DNA from: Actinocorallia sp. API 0066 | GTDB lineage: Bacteria > Actinomycetota > Actinomycetes > Streptosporangiales > Streptosporangiaceae | Length of the DNA stretch: 64,000 nt | Direction: 5' to 3' | Assembly: GCF_020991275.1 (NCBI RefSeq) | Contig: NZ_JAJLQY010000013.1 | Location: 1-64,000, forward strand | Shown: positions 25,064 through 33,635 of the stretch, piece after piece | Layout: each line of letters starts with the position of its first letter | Position numbering within the stretch: the first letter of the stretch is position 1 | Made by a program: the position numbers and the translations under genes | Notes under the pieces: generated by a model | The model's input: the letters and a program-made list of their open reading frames with translations, nothing else | Told to the model about the DNA's origin: nothing | Database searches by the model: none

Positions 25064-25871
25064 CCACGGGGCGCGGCGTGCGCAGGCGGCTCAGCGGGAT
25101 GACGAGCGGGGTGCCCGAGGACGGGTCGCTGATGATCTGCGCCTCGAGGCCGAACACGTCGCGGACAAGATCGGCGGTGAGCACCTCGGCCGGCTCGCCC
25201 TGCGCGGCCAGGGCGCCGTCACGCATCGCGACGAGGTGGTGGGCGTAGCGGGCGGCGAGGTTCAGGTCGTGCAGCACCATGACGACGGTGTGACCGTCGT
25301 CGTTGAGCTCGCGGACGAGGTCGAGCACGTCGATCTGGTGCGCCAGGTCGAGGAACGTGGTGGGTTCGTCGAGCAGCAGCAGGTCGGTGCCCTGGGCGAG
25401 GACCATCGCGATCCAGGCGCGCTGCCGCTGGCCGCCCGACAACTCGTCCACCTGGCGTTCGCGTAGGTCGAGCAGTTCGGTGCGGGCGAGGGCGGCGGTG
25501 ACGGCGTCCTCGTCGGCCTGCGACCACGGCCGGTACCAGCTCTGGTGCGGATGCCTGCCGCGCGCGGCGAGTTCGGCGACGGTGAGGCCGCCGGGCGCGA
25601 TGGGCGACTGCGGCAGCACGCCGATGGTGCGGGCGACGTCGCGGGTGGGCAGCCTCTCGATGAGCTCGCCGTCGAGGATGACGCTTCCGGCGCGCGGCTT
25701 CAGCAGCCTGCCCAGCGCGCGCAGGGTGGTGGACTTGCCGCAGCCGTTGGGACCGATGACGGCGGTGACCTTGCCGTCGGGGATCTCCAGGTCGAGCCCG
25801 TCCACGACGATCCGGCCGTCGTACGCGAGGCGCAGCCCTTCGGCGCGCAGCCGTGTCGTCGTCTTGGTCAT
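25050..25871 (-). CDS. Ferric-siderophore ABC transporter ATP-binding protein
   Basis: This 273-aa ATPase is of the FepC/FecE/FhuC type. It shows Walker [10 protein letters not shown] (about residue 39), the Q loop [10 protein letters not shown], signature [15 protein letters not shown] and Walker [14 protein letters not shown]. It would power import of ferric siderophores or heme across the membrane. No permease or binding-protein gene is adjacent, so it must work with components encoded elsewhere. An iron box lies 50 bases upstream of the start, which indicates repression by an IdeR/DmdR protein when iron is plentiful. It is divergent from an FhuF-like reductase gene. Confidence 0.93.
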   Translation of the reverse strand: MTKTTTRLRAEGLRLAYDGRIVVDGLDLEIPDGKVTAVIGPNGCGKSTTLRALGRLLKPRAGSVILDGELIERLPTRDVARTIGVLPQSPIAPGGLTVAELAARGRHPHQSWYRPWSQADEDAVTAALARTELLDLRERQVDELSGGQRQRAWIAMVLAQGTDLLLLDEPTTFLDLAHQIDVLDLVRELNDDGHTVVMVLHDLNLAARYAHHLVAMRDGALAAQGEPAEVLTADLVRDVFGLEAQIISDPSSGTPLVIPLSRLRTPRPVAETG

Positions 25872-25920
25872 CGGCGTACCTTCCGCGTCCCGTCGGCCGC
25901 CCGGGACGAGCGGATGTCAC

Positions 25921-25939
25921 TTAGGCAAGCCTTGCCTCA
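25921..25939 (-). promoter_or_regulatory. Iron box upstream of siderophore ABC ATPase
   Basis: TTAGGCAAGCCTTGCCTCA contains a perfect palindrome, AGGCAAG-C-CTTGCCT, and fits the DtxR/IdeR/DmdR operator. It stands 50 bases before the ATPase start on the minus strand, in promoter position. Confidence 0.8.
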
Positions 25940-26016
25940 GCCACGAGCATAGCGAGGAGGTAAGACCTTCGGCGAGGCGGGAGACGTGATGACTCAGCGT
26001 CCGCAGGCATGCTAAC

Positions 26017-26035
26017 TTAGGTTAGCCTCACCTAA
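26017..26035 (+). promoter_or_regulatory. Iron box upstream of FhuF-like gene
   Basis: TTAGGTTAGCCTCACCTAA is nearly identical to the IdeR/DmdR consensus and ends 16 bases before the FhuF-like start codon. Repressor bound here would block transcription start or elongation. Confidence 0.88.
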
Positions 26036-26051
26036 GTCCTCGGAGACCCCC

Positions 26052-26756
26052 ATGACGCTTCAGCCACTGCTGTCCCTTCTGGGGACACTCGCCGCGTCCG
26101 GCGACCTGCCCGGCACGGCGCCCGGCCTTCGCGAGACCGGAGGCACCACCGTCACCCAACTCGCCACCACCCACCGCGACACCCTCGACGCGATGGTGAC
26201 CCGGCACTCAGCGCGCTGGAACGCCCCCCGCCACGTCGGCGCGACACTGTGGTGGAAGGGCTATGCGTACTGGACGACCGTACCGATCGCGCTCTCCTGG
26301 TCGCTCACCGGGATGTTTCCGGCGTTCACCCCCGACACGCTCCGCGTGCGCGACCTCGGCGAGGAAGAACCGCACATGCGTATCGGAACGGCCTCCGACG
26401 TCGGTACCACGACGGACTTGGCGGGGCTCCTCTCCACCCTGCACGGGCCGCTCATAGACGCGCTCGCGGAGGTGGCCCGTGCGGGCCGCCGAAACCTGTG
26501 GGGTTCGGTGGCCGAATCCCTCACCCGGCCCGTCACCGCCTACGCGCACCTGCTACCGCCCGCCGACCCCGCCGAGCTCTTGGCACTCGCCGGACGGCCC
26601 GTCCGCGACCTCATGGAACTCGACCCGCCACGGCGCAGAACCTGCTGTCTGTGGGTCACCCTGCCGGAGACGGAGGCGTGCGGAACGTGCTGTCTCACAT
26701 CCCGTCCGGCGCGGTCGGCGCGGGCCGCCGGGGCGCTCGACGGAGCCGCCGCCTGA
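26052..26756 (+). CDS. FhuF-like ferric-siderophore reductase ([2Fe-2S])
   Basis: This 234-aa protein ends in the FhuF signature CC-x10-C-x2-C (Cys198, Cys199, Cys210, Cys213), which binds the unusual [2Fe-2S] centre of siderophore-iron reductases. The rest of the chain is the typical weakly conserved FhuF body, with a LWWKGYAYW segment. It reduces ferric siderophores in the cytoplasm to release iron. The near-consensus iron box just upstream and the divergent siderophore ABC ATPase agree with this role. GGAG lies about 10 bases before the ATG. Confidence 0.88.
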   Translation: MTLQPLLSLLGTLAASGDLPGTAPGLRETGGTTVTQLATTHRDTLDAMVTRHSARWNAPRHVGATLWWKGYAYWTTVPIALSWSLTGMFPAFTPDTLRVRDLGEEEPHMRIGTASDVGTTTDLAGLLSTLHGPLIDALAEVARAGRRNLWGSVAESLTRPVTAYAHLLPPADPAELLALAGRPVRDLMELDPPRRRTCCLWVTLPETEACGTCCLTSRPARSARAAGALDGAAA

Positions 26757-26858
26757 CCCGTTGTCGGAAATCTCTCCCGACACATCCGAAACCCCCTGCC
26801 AGAGGGGCATTTCAGGGCTTATCGTCAAGGGATACCCAAGCCCCGTTAGAGGAGTGCC

Positions 26859-28727
26859 ATGCTGGTGGTGTTCTTGGTCGTCGCGTGCCTGGCGGTCGCC
26901 GGTGCCGAGCTCTACCTGGCCTTCGGCCGGACCAGACGCGAGACGGCCGAACGCACCGCCCAGCGGGAGTCGACCGAGCGCGCCTCCGAACGGCTGCGCG
27001 AGGCCCTCGAGGCGCTCGACACGCTCCGCGCGGACCTCGCCGGGCGCCCGGACGCCGCCGACCTCGCCCGGCTCACCAAGCGCACCACGGAGCTCGCCCA
27101 GACCCAGGAGGACCTCGTCTCGGCCCTGCGCCGCTACGACGAGCTCGCCGGGTACATGACGAGGGTCGAGGAGCAGACCAGCCGCCTGGAGACGTCCGTC
27201 GCCGAGGTCCGCCGAGGGCAGGGCGCGAAGATCGACGCGGCCCTGGCCCACCACGAGGCGACCCTCACCGAGCTGCGCGCCGAGGCACAGGCCGCGCTCG
27301 CCGAGGCCCGCCGCGTCGCCGCCGACCAGAACGCGCTCGCCGACACCGTCACCGCCGAGCACGCCCGCCAGGGCGCCGCCCTGGAGACCGCCCTCGACGA
27401 CGCCCGCCGCGCCACCGACCAGCGCGTCGGCGAACTCGCCGAGACCATCCGCATCGCCACCCTCCGCCTCAACGGCCTGACCGACGCGCTCCGCGCCACC
27501 GACGCCCGCCTGGAAACCCTCACCGAAGACACCCGCGCCACCACCGCCCACGTCGAAACCCTCGCCGAGACCGTGCAAGCGGCCGACGCGCGGGTGGACG
27601 GGCTCGCGGAAGACGCGCGCGCGGCTGCCGTGCACGTCGAGACCCTCGCCGAGACGGTGCAGGCGGCGGACGCGCGAGTGGACGACCTTGCGGGGGTTGT
27701 GCGGGGGGCTGAGGAGACGGTCGGGGAGTTGGCTCGGGTGGTGCGGGAGGACGGGGAGCGGCTGGCGGAGGCCGTCGCGCGGGCTCGGCAGGCCGACGAG
27801 GCGGCGGAGGCGCGGATCGAGGAGCTGGCGGCCGGGCCACGGAACGACACGGCGGTGCGGGAGCTGGCCGCCGAGCTGGCGGAGCTGCGGGCCGCGAGCG
27901 ACGAGCACACGGTGCGGCTCGCGGACGCGCTGTCGGAGCTGCGGCTGACGCGCGCCGAGCAGGCCGAGCGGCTGGACGAGGCGGTGGCCGACCTGCGTGA
28001 GCGGGTCGCGAGGCCGGAACGCCTCCCCGAGCTGCCCCGCCGCCTGGAGGAGCTGGACGACCCGGCCGCCCTGGAGGTGATCCGCACGGAGCTCGTCGCC
28101 CTGCGCGGAAGGACCGACCTCGCCCTGGACCGGCTCGACGAGCTGGACGCCGAACGCGACAGGGACCTGGAGCGCTACCGCGACCTCGCCCAGGCGCTGG
28201 ACGCCGTCGAGGACCACATCGCGGGCCAGCGCGCGGCGGGCGACCAGGAGCCGACGACGGTCAGGGGCGGCCTCGTGGGGGCGCGCCCGCTCTCGCACGA
28301 GCTGCTGTCGAAGTCCTACGAGAACCTGGTGGACGCCGTCGACCTGCGGGTCCGGATGCAGGTCCCGGCGGGCGAGTCGCCCTGGCGCACCCAGTACTAC
28401 CTCGCGGGCAAGAACCCGGCGCGGCTGCGGCGCGACTTCGTGGCGCTGCTCGACGGCCTGCGCGGCACCGCCGCCGACCCGCGCCGCGACGCCCTGCACG
28501 CGCTCGCCGTCGAGCTCCAGGCCGCCGGTGACGCGTTCGCGCAGATCGGCCCGTTCATCCTGGTCCACGTGCAGGGCGCGCTGCTGTGCGGGGTGCTGAC
28601 CGTCGCGGAGTCCCGGCGCTTCGACATGGACAGGTTCCTCGGCGACCCGGCGGCCGCCGCGAGCGGCCTGCGCCTCCTGCCCGAGCAGCGGTTCCGCGAC
28701 CTGAGCAGCTGGCCCCAGACGGCCTGA
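26859..28727 (+). CDS. Membrane-anchored long coiled-coil protein
   Basis: This 622-aa protein begins with one membrane segment (about residues 2-22). Residues 30-470 are almost entirely Ala/Glu/Leu/Arg-rich coiled coil. It ends in a compact domain at about 480-620 with segments SYENLVDAVDLRVRM and YYLAGKNPARLRRDF. A 28-residue unit, VETLAETVQAADARVD, is duplicated (DNA period 84 bp from 27549), equal to four heptads. The architecture recalls RmuC-like or polar-growth scaffold proteins, but I do not recognise a family. GAGGAG precedes the ATG. The gene stands alone between the iron genes and the convergent peroxiredoxin. Confidence 0.75.
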   Translation: MLVVFLVVACLAVAGAELYLAFGRTRRETAERTAQRESTERASERLREALEALDTLRADLAGRPDAADLARLTKRTTELAQTQEDLVSALRRYDELAGYMTRVEEQTSRLETSVAEVRRGQGAKIDAALAHHEATLTELRAEAQAALAEARRVAADQNALADTVTAEHARQGAALETALDDARRATDQRVGELAETIRIATLRLNGLTDALRATDARLETLTEDTRATTAHVETLAETVQAADARVDGLAEDARAAAVHVETLAETVQAADARVDDLAGVVRGAEETVGELARVVREDGERLAEAVARARQADEAAEARIEELAAGPRNDTAVRELAAELAELRAASDEHTVRLADALSELRLTRAEQAERLDEAVADLRERVARPERLPELPRRLEELDDPAALEVIRTELVALRGRTDLALDRLDELDAERDRDLERYRDLAQALDAVEDHIAGQRAAGDQEPTTVRGGLVGARPLSHELLSKSYENLVDAVDLRVRMQVPAGESPWRTQYYLAGKNPARLRRDFVALLDGLRGTAADPRRDALHALAVELQAAGDAFAQIGPFILVHVQGALLCGVLTVAESRRFDMDRFLGDPAAAASGLRLLPEQRFRDLSSWPQTA

Positions 28728-28902
28728 GCCGGGGTCGGTTCCGGCCGGGCGGCGCGCCGCGTGCGGGTTCTCGGCGGGCCCGCCCGGGTCGCCCCAGGAG
28801 GCGCTCAGCGCCGCCCAGCGGCGCCGGGAAGTGCCCGGCGCAACTCGGAGCGCCTGAGGGTGTGCGCGGGGCCCTGCGGCGAACTGGGGGCGTTCCGGCT
28901 GG

Positions 28903-29358
28903 TCAGGCGCCGCGCTGGCGGAGCGCGGCGAGCGCGCGGTCGGCGTGCACGTTCATGCGCAGCTCGCTCTTCACGACCTCGAGCACGGTCCGGTCGGTGT
29001 CGATGACGAACGTGATCCGCTTGGTCGGCGCGAGCGCGATGTTGCGGGCGACGCCGAACAACCGGCGGACCTCGCCGTCCGGGTCGGCGAGCAGCGGGTA
29101 GCCCAGGTCGTACTTGCCGCTGAACTCCGCCTGCCGCTCGACGCTGTCGCCGCTGATGCCGACGGGGCTCGCGCCGAGCGCCTTGAACTCGCCGACGATG
29201 TCGCGGAAGTGGCACGCCTCCGCCGTGCAGCCCGGCGTGAAGGCCGCCGGGTAGAAGAACAGGACCACAGGCCCGTCGGCGAGCAGTCCGCCCAGCGTGC
29301 GCGGGGTCCCCGTCTCATCCGGCGCCGTAAAATCCGGCACCACTTCACCGATCTTCAT
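28903..29358 (-). CDS. Peroxiredoxin, Bcp/PrxQ-like (AhpC/TSA family)
   Basis: This 151-aa thiol peroxidase reduces hydrogen and organic peroxides. The peroxidatic Cys44 is in FTPGCTAEACH and Cys49, five residues later, is the likely resolving cysteine, the PrxQ arrangement. The catalytic Thr41 and Pro42 are present. It has no signal peptide and acts in the cytoplasm, regenerated by thioredoxin. It appears to be transcribed alone. Confidence 0.92.
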   Translation of the reverse strand: MKIGEVVPDFTAPDETGTPRTLGGLLADGPVVLFFYPAAFTPGCTAEACHFRDIVGEFKALGASPVGISGDSVERQAEFSGKYDLGYPLLADPDGEVRRLFGVARNIALAPTKRITFVIDTDRTVLEVVKSELRMNVHADRALAALRQRGA

Positions 29359-29416
29359 CCCGTCACGCTAGCGCGCCCCGTCCGCGCCGACCAGACCGGC
29401 CCGGTCTTCCGGGCGG

Positions 29417-30271
29417 TCAGGCAAGGGCGGTGAGGTTGGCGACCTGGTCGGGGGTCAGGGTGACCGAGACGGACGCCATGTTCTCCTCCAGGTGGGTGGT
29501 GGAGGACGTGCCGGGGATCGGCAGGATGACCGGGGAGCGCGCCAGGAGCCACGCCAGGGAGATCTGGGCGGGGGTGGCGCCGGTGGACTCCGCGACGGTC
29601 AGCAGCGGGCTGTCCGGGCCCGCCAGCTCGCCCGCGGCGATCGGGTACCACGGGATGAAGCCGATGCCCTGGGCCTCGCAGTACTCCAGTACGTCAGCCG
29701 AGCCTCTGTCTGTGAGGTTGTAGCGGTTCTGCACGGTCGCGATGTCGGCGGTGCGGCGCGCCTCGACGACCTGCTCGACCGTCACCTCGGACAGGCCGAT
29801 AGCGCCGATCTTGCCCTCGACCACCATGTCGCGCAGCACCCCGACCTGGTCGGCCACGGGGAACCTGGGGTCGATCCGGTGGAGCTGGAACAGCTCGATC
29901 CGCTCCAGGCCGAGCCTGCGGAGGCTCAGTTCGACCTGCTGGCGTAGGTAGTTCGGGTCGCCCAGGACGTGCCACTCCCCCGGGCCCGTCCGGACGAATC
30001 CGGCCTTCGTCGCGATGAGGATGTTGTCCATGTACGGGTGCAGGGCCTCGCGGATGATCTCCTCGCTGACGTACGGCCCGTAGGAGTCGGCCGTGTCTAT
30101 GAGGTCGACGCCCAACTCGACGGCGAGGCGGACGACCCGGACGGCCTCCGCGCGGTCCTGCGGCTCGCCCCAGACGCCGGGCCCGGTGATCCGCATCGCC
30201 CCGAATCCGAGGCGGCGCACCTCCTTGCCCGCGATCCTGAACGTGCCTGACGGGTTCAACAGCGACGTCAC
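29417..30271 (-). CDS. Aldo/keto reductase
   Basis: This 284-aa TIM-barrel NADPH-dependent oxidoreductase shows the catalytic Asp and Tyr in DTADSYGP, the Lys in IATKAG and the His in FQLHRID. It reduces aldehydes or ketones; the substrate is unknown. The GTG start follows GAGGGGG. It stands 58 bases upstream of the peroxiredoxin gene on the same strand, so they may form an oxidative-stress or detoxification pair, but that is only suggestive. Confidence 0.92.
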   Translation of the reverse strand: MTSLLNPSGTFRIAGKEVRRLGFGAMRITGPGVWGEPQDRAEAVRVVRLAVELGVDLIDTADSYGPYVSEEIIREALHPYMDNILIATKAGFVRTGPGEWHVLGDPNYLRQQVELSLRRLGLERIELFQLHRIDPRFPVADQVGVLRDMVVEGKIGAIGLSEVTVEQVVEARRTADIATVQNRYNLTDRGSADVLEYCEAQGIGFIPWYPIAAGELAGPDSPLLTVAESTGATPAQISLAWLLARSPVILPIPGTSSTTHLEENMASVSVTLTPDQVANLTALA

Positions 30272-30399
30272 GGCGGCACCCCCTCGTCGTTACCCTTGAT
30301 CGATTACATCAGGCGTACCCCGTCGCCCACCACGCCGGGTCCCAGGGGTGACCGGTCCGGCGCCGGGCGTAGGGGAATCGCCGCTCTAGGGGCGACGTT

Positions 30400-30813
30400 A
30401 TGCGCGGTATGGACGATGCGCCTGATCAGGAGCCCGGCGGCGCCGAGGCGGTGCCCGAGGACGTCAGGCGCGGAGCCGTCGCCCAGGTCGCGCGGGCCAG
30501 ACGCGAGACCGTCACCCTGATCGCGTCGCTGACGCGGCTGTGGGACGAGCTGGTGGCCTCCGCGGAGCAGAGCAACATCGACGACGAGCACGACCCCGAG
30601 GGCGCCACCGTCGCCTGGGAGCGCGCGCAGCTCGACGCGTCCCTCAGCCGGGCCCGCGCGGACCTCGACGCGCTCGACCAGGCGGCCGAGAGGCTACGGA
30701 CCGGAGCCTTCTGGACGTGTGAGAGCTGCGGGGACGCGATCCCTCCGGCCCGGCTCCAGGCCCGGCCGACCACGCGGCTGTGCCTTCCCTGCGCCGCCCG
30801 TCCGCGGCGCTGA
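30400..30813 (+). CDS. DksA/TraR family C4 zinc-finger protein
   Basis: This 137-aa protein has a helical, acidic N-terminal part (about residues 20-100) and a C-terminal four-cysteine zinc finger, CESC near 107 and CLPC near 128. That is the DksA/TraR layout. Such proteins can enter the RNA polymerase secondary channel or act as small regulators; actinobacterial versions such as RbpA-unrelated DksA homologues are poorly studied. The coiled-coil tip aspartates needed by true DksA are not clearly recognisable, so transcriptional activity is uncertain. It is convergent with the NarL-type regulator, with five bases between stops. Confidence 0.8.
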   Translation: MRGMDDAPDQEPGGAEAVPEDVRRGAVAQVARARRETVTLIASLTRLWDELVASAEQSNIDDEHDPEGATVAWERAQLDASLSRARADLDALDQAAERLRTGAFWTCESCGDAIPPARLQARPTTRLCLPCAARPRR

Positions 30814-30818
30814 CGCGG

Positions 30819-31484
30819 TCAGGGGGTGTCGTCGGAGGAGTCGGCGTCGTGGACGAGCAGGGCTATCTGGACGCGGTTGTTGAGGTCGAGGCGGGTCAGG
30901 ATCTGCGAGACGTGGGTCTTGACCGTGGACAGCGCCAGGTGCATCTCACGGGCGATCTCGGCGTTCGACAGGCCGCGTCCCACGGCCCGTGCCACCTCGC
31001 GCTCGCGGTCGCCCAGCCGGGCGAGGCGGGCCCGCGCGGCGGCCGCCCTGTCGTCCCGGCCGGGGCCGCCCGCGACATGCCGCATGAGCCGCCTGGTGAC
31101 GGCCGGGGACAGCACCGGGTCGCCCTCGGCGACGGCGCGGATGGCGGCGACGAGGTCGGCGGGCGGCGTGTCCTTCAGGAGGTAGCCCGCCGCCCCGGCC
31201 CGCAGCGCGCGGAGCACGTGCGCGTCGGTGTGGAACGTGGTGAGGACGAGCACCTCCGGCGCGCCCGGACGGGCACGCAACGCCTTCGTAGCGGCGAGGC
31301 CGTCTACGACCGGCATACGGATGTCCATGAGCACGAGGTCGGGGGCGTGCGCGGCGACCAGCGCGGGCACCTCCGCGCCGTCGGCGGCCTCCCCGACGAC
31401 GTCGATGTCGGGCGCGCCGCCCAGCATGAGGCGCAGGCCCGCCCGCACCAGGGGGTCGTCGTCGACGAGCAGGACGCGGATCAC
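30819..31484 (-). CDS. NarL/FixJ-type response regulator
   Basis: This 221-aa protein has a receiver domain with phosphoacceptor Asp54 in VLMDIRMP and Lys in LLKD, followed by a LuxR-type HTH at about 155-215 (LGDREREVARAV and STVKTHVSQIL). It is phosphorylated by the histidine kinase encoded just upstream, whose stop it overlaps as GTGA. The GTG start is set by this overlap. Targets are unknown. Confidence 0.95.
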   Translation of the reverse strand: MIRVLLVDDDPLVRAGLRLMLGGAPDIDVVGEAADGAEVPALVAAHAPDLVLMDIRMPVVDGLAATKALRARPGAPEVLVLTTFHTDAHVLRALRAGAAGYLLKDTPPADLVAAIRAVAEGDPVLSPAVTRRLMRHVAGGPGRDDRAAAARARLARLGDREREVARAVGRGLSNAEIAREMHLALSTVKTHVSQILTRLDLNNRVQIALLVHDADSSDDTP

Positions 31485-32647
31485 CCGTCCACCCTCTCAT
31501 CGGCGTCCTTGCCGACGGGCCACGGGAGGCGCGCCGACACCCGGAAGGCGTCTCCCGCCGGGCCTGCCGTGAGGCGGCCCCCGGCGAGCTTGGCACGCTC
31601 GGCGAGACCGAGCAGGCCGTGCCCGTCGTCGTCTGGCGGCGTCCAGCCTTCCGGCAGCGGATTACTCACCCGGACGGTGAGCCCCTCTCCCGGCCCTCCT
31701 TCGACGGCCACGGTGACGGGCTCGTCCGGGGCGTGCTTACGCGCGTTCGTGAGGGCCTCCTGGACGATCCGGTAGGCGGCCCGTCCAATGGCCGGTGGTG
31801 GCACGGCGTCGTTGGGCGGGCCCTCCAGGCGGATCTCCGCGCCCGCCGCGCGGGCCTCCCCGACGAGCCGGGCCAGGTCGGACAGGTCGGGTTGGGGGCG
31901 GTCGGCCTCGTCCGGGTCGGCGCGTAGCAACCCGATGACCTCGTGGAGGTCTGACAGGGCGAGCCTTGCGTTCTCCCGGATGAGCCCGGCTGCGCGCGCG
32001 ACCTCCTCATGCGAGGCCCCTGCGTTGAACTCCAGCGCACCCGCGTACACGCTGAGCAGGGAGAGGCGGTGCCCGAGCACGTCGTGCATCTCGCGGGCTA
32101 TCTCCTCGCGCGCTTCACGGCGCGCGCCCTCCGCGCGCAGTTCGGCGCGCGCCTCGGCGAGTTCCGCGCGCTCCCGCAGCGACGCCAGGAGCTGCACGCG
32201 CGACCTGCGGAACAGCCCCCACCCGAACGCGGCGACGACGGCGGCCAGGTAGGTCAGCGCGCTACTGAGCCTCTCCTCCGTGTAGTCCGGCAGCCGCAGC
32301 AGGACGGCGGGGACGGGCGCGACGGCCACGACCGCGACCCACACGACGGCCCGTGCGCGCGCGGTGGCCGCCGCGGTGTACACCGCGACGACGACCGGGG
32401 CGAGCAGGTAGTGGGCCTGGCTCGCGGCGAGCATCAGCACGATCGCGAGCGGGGCGGGCCAGCGCCGACGCAGGAGCAGCGCCGCGCAGCCGAGCGCGGC
32501 GGCGGCGTACTCGGCGTTCCTGGCGACCGGGCCCGGATCGCCGGGCAGCGGGAGCTCCGCGGCGATCTGCAGGGTGACCAGGGCGGCCAGGGCGACGAGC
32601 CCGAGATCGATGGCCCACTCGCGGCGGGTCCGGCGGACATGGCCCAT
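31481..32647 (-). CDS. Sensor histidine kinase (HisKA_3, NarL partner)
   Basis: This 388-aa kinase has about five hydrophobic segments in residues 12-145, a HisKA_3 dimerisation domain with the phosphoacceptor His in REMHDVLGHRLS (about residue 190), and a C-terminal HATPase with EALTNARKHAP and HGLLGLAER. It resembles the DesK/LiaS-type kinases that sense the membrane or cell envelope. The ATG at 32647 is preferred: a TACATT -10 hexamer lies seven bases upstream, suggesting a leaderless mRNA. It is followed by its regulator with a four-base overlap. Confidence 0.92.
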   Translation of the reverse strand: MGHVRRTRREWAIDLGLVALAALVTLQIAAELPLPGDPGPVARNAEYAAAALGCAALLLRRRWPAPLAIVLMLAASQAHYLLAPVVVAVYTAAATARARAVVWVAVVAVAPVPAVLLRLPDYTEERLSSALTYLAAVVAAFGWGLFRRSRVQLLASLRERAELAEARAELRAEGARREAREEIAREMHDVLGHRLSLLSVYAGALEFNAGASHEEVARAAGLIRENARLALSDLHEVIGLLRADPDEADRPQPDLSDLARLVGEARAAGAEIRLEGPPNDAVPPPAIGRAAYRIVQEALTNARKHAPDEPVTVAVEGGPGEGLTVRVSNPLPEGWTPPDDDGHGLLGLAERAKLAGGRLTAGPAGDAFRVSARLPWPVGKDADERVDG

Positions 32648-32757
32648 GACCTGCAATGTATGCGGGCTGCCGGGCGCGCGGGATCACGCAAGGCGAACGC
32701 CGTACTTAAGTAGGCCCCGTTCCCGTCGCAAGGACGACCCGGCCGGGTCGCTCGGAG

Positions 32758-33201
32758 CTAGGCGCCCGTGGTCGACCCCGGCCGGACGATCATCAGGACC
32801 ACAACGACGGCCCAGAGCAGGTTGAACACACCCGTCACCATGCCAAGGCGGGCCGCAACGGATGGGGCCTGAGCGGGCTCGGCGAGGAGACGGCGCTGAG
32901 CCGGAAGGACGGCGAACAGGAGGAGGGCGCCCGCGACGGCCGTCAGGGCGATCGACACAAGGAGCCAGGTGTCGGTGAGCACGCCCATGGCCTGCGCGGT
33001 GGCGAAGCCGAAGGCGGGGACGGCGACACCGACGACCGTGTAGACGCGGCAGATCCGGTGCAGGAAGGCCGCGGTCCCGTCCGTGCCGCCGCCTCCGGCA
33101 GCCTCCTTCGCGTACCGGGGGAACAGGGAGGCGGCGACGGCGACGGGGCCGATCGCCAGGATCGCGGCGATGACGTGCGCGGAAAGCAGGACCTTGGTCA
33201 C
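32758..33201 (-). CDS. Four-helix membrane protein, DUF2269-like
   Basis: This 147-aa protein has four hydrophobic segments, near residues 4-24, 50-72, 78-98 and 115-138, consistent with a small integral membrane protein like the DUF2269 group. A conserved His near the start (LLSAHVIAAI) could bind a metal or heme, but this is speculative. The GTG start follows GGAGGAG. It is divergent from a PadR regulator, and a pair of matching repeats in the gap suggests that PadR controls it. Confidence 0.7.
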   Translation of the reverse strand: MTKVLLSAHVIAAILAIGPVAVAASLFPRYAKEAAGGGGTDGTAAFLHRICRVYTVVGVAVPAFGFATAQAMGVLTDTWLLVSIALTAVAGALLLFAVLPAQRRLLAEPAQAPSVAARLGMVTGVFNLLWAVVVVLMIVRPGSTTGA

Positions 33202-33248
33202 CGGGAGCTCCTCCGAGGGGTACGGCAGCCGATCGATCGGCTACCAAT

Positions 33249-33302
33249 AGGTTGGCTGCCTGACTGTCTATCACGCGACCGTCCGGTTAGGTAGGCTGCC
33301 TA
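33249..33302. promoter_or_regulatory. Repeated operator between membrane gene and padR
   Basis: AGGTTGGCTGCCT (33249-33261) and AGGTAGGCTGCCT (33289-33301) are direct repeats 40 bp apart, differing by one base. The second contains the perfect palindrome TAGGC-T-GCCTA and lies just before the padR ATG. This is a good candidate for PadR binding and control of both divergent genes. Confidence 0.55.
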
Positions 33303-33305
33303 TCC

Positions 33306-33635
33306 ATGAAGGCGGATTCCGTCCGGGGGCATCTGGACGCCCTGCTGCTCGCCGCGCTCGAAGGCGGCCCGCTGCACGGCTACGCGATCATCACGGCCGT
33401 CGAGGAGCGCAGCGGCGGCGCCCTGGAGCTGCGCAAGGGCACGGTCTATCCGGCGCTCAACCGGCTGGAGCGGCTCGGCCTGCTGCGCAGCTCCTGGGAG
33501 GCCACCGGCGAGCGGCGCCGCCGCCGCTACGCCCTCACCGACGCGGGCCGCCGCGCCCTCACCGACGAACGCACCGCCTGGCGGGAGTTCACCCTCGCCA
33601 TCGGCTCCGTCCTCAACCCCTTCCCCACGCCGTGA
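33306..33635 (+). CDS. PadR family transcriptional regulator
   Basis: This 109-aa winged-helix protein shows the PadR block LHGYAIITAVEERSGG, the recognition segment GTVYPALNRLERLGLL and the wing ERRRRRYALTDAG. PadR proteins usually repress a nearby membrane or efflux gene until a small molecule binds. Its stop overlaps the start of the next gene (GTGA), a membrane protein with a permease-prefix domain. That is a frequent partnership of PadR genes, in which the partner acts in the same sensing unit. Confidence 0.92.
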   Translation: MKADSVRGHLDALLLAALEGGPLHGYAIITAVEERSGGALELRKGTVYPALNRLERLGLLRSSWEATGERRRRRYALTDAGRRALTDERTAWREFTLAIGSVLNPFPTP

